Of a stretch of 64,000 nt of DNA, positions 60,843 to 64,000 are shown in pieces (within the stretch, counting starts at the first letter, position 1; every line of letters begins with the position of its first letter). The notes under the pieces are model-generated. The model was not told the DNA's origin and did no database searches. It worked only from the letters and a program-made list of their open reading frames with translations. Source of the DNA: JBQSUQ01 sp052384575 (GTDB lineage: Bacteria; Pseudomonadota; Gammaproteobacteria; Enterobacterales; Pasteurellaceae). The DNA lies in NCBI GenBank assembly GCA_052384575.1, contig JBQSUQ010000012.1; one strand, 5' to 3'. Position numbers and translations under genes: made by a program.

Positions 60843-61394
60843 ATGGCAGCAATGCTGGTAGAAAATCCCAAAACAAGAAAGAAACAATCTAAGAATACCA
60901 TTGAATTTAATAGTAATATTCATAGGCTAAAACAGGATGATGTTGCACCACAAGTGAGATATCGAACAGCCACTTTTTTTGAACGTTTATCAGCGGTGTT
61001 ACTCAATCTTTTCTTTTTATTTCTATTTGTTCATCTTTTTAAGATCTTTATCCCTATTGCGCGAGCAGGATTTATCGCCTTTCTGTGTTATGTGTTATTT
61101 CAATTAATTTTGATGAAAATATGGGGACAAACTTTAGGTAAAAAAATGATGAAAATTCATGTGAGTCTCCGAAATTCAGAGGATAAATTGTCCTTTGGTA
61201 ATTATATTTGGCGAGAAATCAAAGCTTTTTATCTGTTGGTTGCCTATCTCACCTCCGCCCTTTTCTATATGGTGTTATTTTTCAAGTTTATTTTTAAATT
61301 GATTGATTTATTACGTGGTAGAGAAAGTGTGGATTTAAGTGCATATCTGGATACGGATGATGTGATTGTTTTAAAAGAGATTAAAATTAAATGA
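60843..61394 (+). CDS. RDD-family membrane protein
   Basis: A 183-residue protein with an N-terminal polar region of about 45 residues and three hydrophobic segments (about 55-70, 72-92, 130-155). The RDD-type Arg-Asp motif is degenerate (RTATFFERLSAVLLN). Families of this kind include ion exchangers, but the function is unknown here. It overlaps prmC by 4 bp and lies 54 bp after prfA. Confidence 0.8.
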   Translation: MAAMLVENPKTRKKQSKNTIEFNSNIHRLKQDDVAPQVRYRTATFFERLSAVLLNLFFLFLFVHLFKIFIPIARAGFIAFLCYVLFQLILMKIWGQTLGKKMMKIHVSLRNSEDKLSFGNYIWREIKAFYLLVAYLTSALFYMVLFFKFIFKLIDLLRGRESVDLSAYLDTDDVIVLKEIKIK

Positions 61395-62275
61395 ACTATC
61401 AACAATGGCTCGCTCATGCCAAACAATTTTTATTAGAAAATCTGAAAAATGATCCTTATTTGAATGCGAAATTGGATGCCACTTTGTTATTGCAATTTGT
61501 GACTAAAAAATCTCAATCTCAGATTATGGCTTTTGCTGAAACAGTGTTGGAAGAAAAAACGTTGCAAAATTTGACCGCACTTTTACAACGTCGCAGCCAA
61601 GGCGAGCCGATGGCATATATTTTAGGTGAGACGGAATTTTGGTCATTAAATTTAAAAGTGTCTCCTGATACGCTAATTCCTCGTCCTGATACAGAAATAC
61701 TTGTGGAGCAGGCTTTAGGTGTAATAAAACTTCGTCAAAATTCACCGCACTTTGATGGTGAAATCAAATTGTTAGATCTGGGGACGGGAACTGGTGCTAT
61801 TGCTTTAGCCATTGCGGCTGAGATGAAAAAGTGCGGTGTAAAATGTAAGATTTTTGGTGTGGATTTGATTGCTGGTGCTGTTGAATTGGCTAAACAAAAT
61901 GCACAACGAAATCAATTAGATGAAGTGACCTTTTTGCAAAGTTCATGGTTTGAGAATGTGAAGGGAAAATTTGATGTCATCGTCAGTAATCCGCCTTATA
62001 TTGCCCCGCAAGATAGCCATTTACAACAAGGCGATGTGCGTTTTGAACCATTAAGCGCTTTGATTGCCGATGAGCAAGGCTATGCGGATTTGCGTCATAT
62101 CATTGCGCAAGCACCTAATTATTTGAAACCTGAAGGTTGGTTATTACTTGAACATGGTTGGCAGCAAGGGGAAAAAGTGCGGTCCTTTTTTTCACAGAAT
62201 TTATGGGAAAAGGTTGCAACAGCAAAAGATTATGGCGACAATGAGCGAGTAACTCTAGCAAAATTAGCAGTATGA
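61391..62275 (+). CDS. prmC: Release factor glutamine methyltransferase PrmC
   Basis: N5-methylates the GGQ glutamine of RF1 and RF2. The 294-residue protein has an N-terminal helical domain, the SAM motif LLDLGTGTGAIALAIA and the catalytic SNPPYIAP. The gene lies two genes after prfA, its substrate. It overlaps the RDD gene upstream and the sirB1-like gene downstream by 4 bp each. Three uptake words fall in its coding sequence. Confidence 0.95.
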   Translation: MNYQQWLAHAKQFLLENLKNDPYLNAKLDATLLLQFVTKKSQSQIMAFAETVLEEKTLQNLTALLQRRSQGEPMAYILGETEFWSLNLKVSPDTLIPRPDTEILVEQALGVIKLRQNSPHFDGEIKLLDLGTGTGAIALAIAAEMKKCGVKCKIFGVDLIAGAVELAKQNAQRNQLDEVTFLQSSWFENVKGKFDVIVSNPPYIAPQDSHLQQGDVRFEPLSALIADEQGYADLRHIIAQAPNYLKPEGWLLLEHGWQQGEKVRSFFSQNLWEKVATAKDYGDNERVTLAKLAV

Positions 62276-63090
62276 AAGAATATAATAAACAAGCGCTATA
62301 TATTGAATTAGAAGCCTTTTATTTGCTGACGGGCTTTGATGATGGAAAAGAATTAGGCAAGATTAGAAGGGCGATGGGGACTCTTGTTCGTCGTGCGCGT
62401 AAAGCCATTCCTGAAGATGATGATGTGAAAGTAAAAGTCCATAAATTATTGCAATTAATGTATGGTGACTGGGGATTTGGTTGCGATCCAGAAGGTTATT
62501 TTTACTCGCAAAATCTGTATTTAAACTATGTCTTGCGCGAGAAAAAAGGCATGCCAGTGAGTTTGGGTAGCATTTTATTATATTTAGCAGACAAATTAGA
62601 TTTGCCTATTTTTCCTGTGATGTTCCCAACACAATTGATTTTGCGTGTTGATGTGGATAGTGAAACTGCATTTATCGATCCTTGGAATGGGCAATATATT
62701 TCACAAGAAAAATTGCAGAAATTATATGAAGGTGCTATGGGGTTTGGCGTTGAGTTGAGTACAGAGGAACTTGATATTGCGCCTTCAAGAGATTTAATTG
62801 AACGCTTTGCACAGGTCGCAAAAAATTGTTTAATTCGAGAGGAATTAAATTCGCAAGCATTTAAATATATTGAACGACGTTTAACCATGTCCAAATGGAG
62901 GGGGGAGCCAGATGATCCTTATGAACGTCGTGATCGTGGCTTGGTTTTAGCACAAATGGGTGCTTATCATGCTGCAATAGATGATTTGCAATATTTTGTG
63001 GATAAATGCCCAGAAGATCCCACCGCTTTTCTGTTGTTATCTCAGCTACCTGAGATGAAGAAAGAATTAGAGAAAGATTTGTTACATTAA
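62272..63090 (+). CDS. SirB1-family transglutaminase-like protein with TPR
   Basis: A 272-residue protein. The N-terminal two-thirds is the transglutaminase-like SirB1 domain (KKGMPVSLGSILLYLADKLDLP), and the C-terminus contains a tetratricopeptide-like segment (RRDRGLVLAQMGAYHAAIDDLQ). Function unknown; it is conserved beside prmC and kdsA in gamma-proteobacteria. The 4-bp overlap with prmC suggests coupling. Confidence 0.85.
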   Translation: MKEYNKQALYIELEAFYLLTGFDDGKELGKIRRAMGTLVRRARKAIPEDDDVKVKVHKLLQLMYGDWGFGCDPEGYFYSQNLYLNYVLREKKGMPVSLGSILLYLADKLDLPIFPVMFPTQLILRVDVDSETAFIDPWNGQYISQEKLQKLYEGAMGFGVELSTEELDIAPSRDLIERFAQVAKNCLIREELNSQAFKYIERRLTMSKWRGEPDDPYERRDRGLVLAQMGAYHAAIDDLQYFVDKCPEDPTAFLLLSQLPEMKKELEKDLLH

Positions 63091-63126
63091 ACTATCGTGA
63101 GAACGATGATTAAAGAGGAAAAAACA

Positions 63127-63978
63127 ATGAACAAAGTAATTAATATTGGAAATATTGCTGTTGCTAACGACAAGCCATTTGTATTGTTTGGTGGTATGAA
63201 TGTGTTAGAAAGTCGTGATATGGCAATGGCCGTCTGTGAAAAATATGTCGAAGTGACGCAAAAATTGGGCGTACCTTATGTGTTCAAAGCCTCATTTGAC
63301 AAAGCTAATCGTTCTTCGATCCATTCTTATCGTGGTCCAGGAATGGAACAAGGATTAAAAATTTTTCAAGAACTCAAAGACACTTTTGGAGTGAAAATTA
63401 TTACCGATGTGCATGAAATCTATCAATGTCAGCCAGTGGCAGAAGTGGTTGATGTGATTCAATTACCTGCTTTTTTAGCACGTCAAACCGATTTAGTGGA
63501 AGCGATGGCGCGTACTGGTGCTGTGATTAACGTGAAAAAACCACAATTCTTAAGTCCGGGGCAAATGGGCAATATCGTTGAAAAAATTGAAGAATGTGGC
63601 AACGACAAAGTGATTTTATGTGATCGTGGTACGAACTTTGGTTATGATAACTTAATCGTTGATATGCTTGGTTTTAGCGTGATGAAGCAAGTGTCCAAAG
63701 GTTGTCCTGTGATTTTTGATGTCACCCATTCTTTACAATGCCGCGATCCGTTTGGTGCAGCTTCTGGTGGTCGTCGTGCTCAAGTGACAGAACTTGCGCG
63801 AGCGGGTATGGCTGTTGGTTTGGCTGGATTATTCCTTGAAGCTCATCCAGATCCAAATAACGCGAAATGTGATGGCCCATCAGCGTTACCACTTTCAGCG
63901 CTTGAAGGTTTTGTGAGCCAAATAAAAGCTGTAGATGATTTAGTGAAATCTTTTCCTGAATTAGATACTTCAAAATAA
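63127..63978 (+). CDS. kdsA: 3-deoxy-D-manno-octulosonate 8-phosphate synthase
   Basis: Condenses arabinose 5-phosphate and PEP to KDO 8-phosphate for lipopolysaccharide core synthesis. The 283-residue TIM-barrel protein starts at the ATG at 63127 behind GAGGAA; an ATG 10 codons earlier is not conserved. Key blocks are FKASFDKANRSS, PAFLARQTDL and GRRAQVTELARAGMAVG. It is a metal-independent-type enzyme, with Asn in INVKKPQF in place of a metal cysteine. It ends 22 bp before the window edge. Confidence 0.97.
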   Translation: MNKVINIGNIAVANDKPFVLFGGMNVLESRDMAMAVCEKYVEVTQKLGVPYVFKASFDKANRSSIHSYRGPGMEQGLKIFQELKDTFGVKIITDVHEIYQCQPVAEVVDVIQLPAFLARQTDLVEAMARTGAVINVKKPQFLSPGQMGNIVEKIEECGNDKVILCDRGTNFGYDNLIVDMLGFSVMKQVSKGCPVIFDVTHSLQCRDPFGAASGGRRAQVTELARAGMAVGLAGLFLEAHPDPNNAKCDGPSALPLSALEGFVSQIKAVDDLVKSFPELDTSK

Positions 63979-64000
63979 GCAAAGAGGGAAGATATTATCT

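Overview
The window looks like a chromosome segment of a Haemophilus species (Pasteurellaceae). The 9-base DNA uptake word AAGTGCGGT and its complement are scattered through it, often as inverted pairs acting as terminators. The DNA is AT-rich, and the genes (zevAB, hmrM, the rsx operon, the carboxynorspermidine pathway) are typical of the H. influenzae / haemolyticus / parainfluenzae group. I cannot fix the species. From memory, the gene order differs from H. influenzae Rd: zevAB follows ribE here rather than lying beside uvrB.

Layout. 0-4.1 kb: erpA, map, glnD, tRNA-Asn. 4.1-8.5 kb: a DnaA-box-bearing intergenic region, uvrB, and a tiny membrane protein with a DsbB/propeller fusion. 8.6-11.2 kb: a two-gene polyamine pathway, the second gene behind a structured leader. 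11.2-18.4 kb: dsbD, doxX, purH, purD, glyA and a DUF1294 gene, with PurR-like boxes at purH and glyA. 18.4-28.4 kb, minus strand: tilS, pdxY, accA, prs, ispE, lolB, cca, an SH3 protein, pit and its DUF47 partner. 28.5-39.8 kb: ygiF-like, radA, proA, holD, rsmC, three transporters and a DUF533 gene. 39.8-43.8 kb: 4.5S RNA, hmrM, ribE-zevA-zevB. 43.8-51.6 kb, minus strand: DUF2254, nth and rsxABCDGE, where RsxC has a 7-unit Ala/Lys-rich tail. 59.7-64 kb: prfA, an RDD protein, prmC, sirB1-like and kdsA.

The accessory segment is about 52.2-59.6 kb, between rsxA plus an XRE regulator on the left and prfA on the right. It has no canonical uptake words; the gap from 51758 to 61574 is the longest in the window. 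It holds two modules. The first is a WYL regulator followed by four uncommon genes plus a YkgJ gene, ending at a clear terminator near 58.1 kb: a double lipoyl-like protein with a hydrophobic tail, a TerB-like protein, a glycine-rich hydrophobic-hairpin protein, a protein with a Cas9-like HNH motif and hydrophobic C-terminal segments, and a small Cys-cluster protein overlapping it. The second is a compact operon of a chimeric antitoxin (AbrB/MazE-type N-terminus, TacA/DUF1778-type C-terminus), a TacT-like GNAT toxin and a HEPN protein with an R-X4-H motif. I propose the first module as a candidate undescribed membrane-linked defence or stress system. That is inference from domains and layout; nothing in the sequence proves the function.
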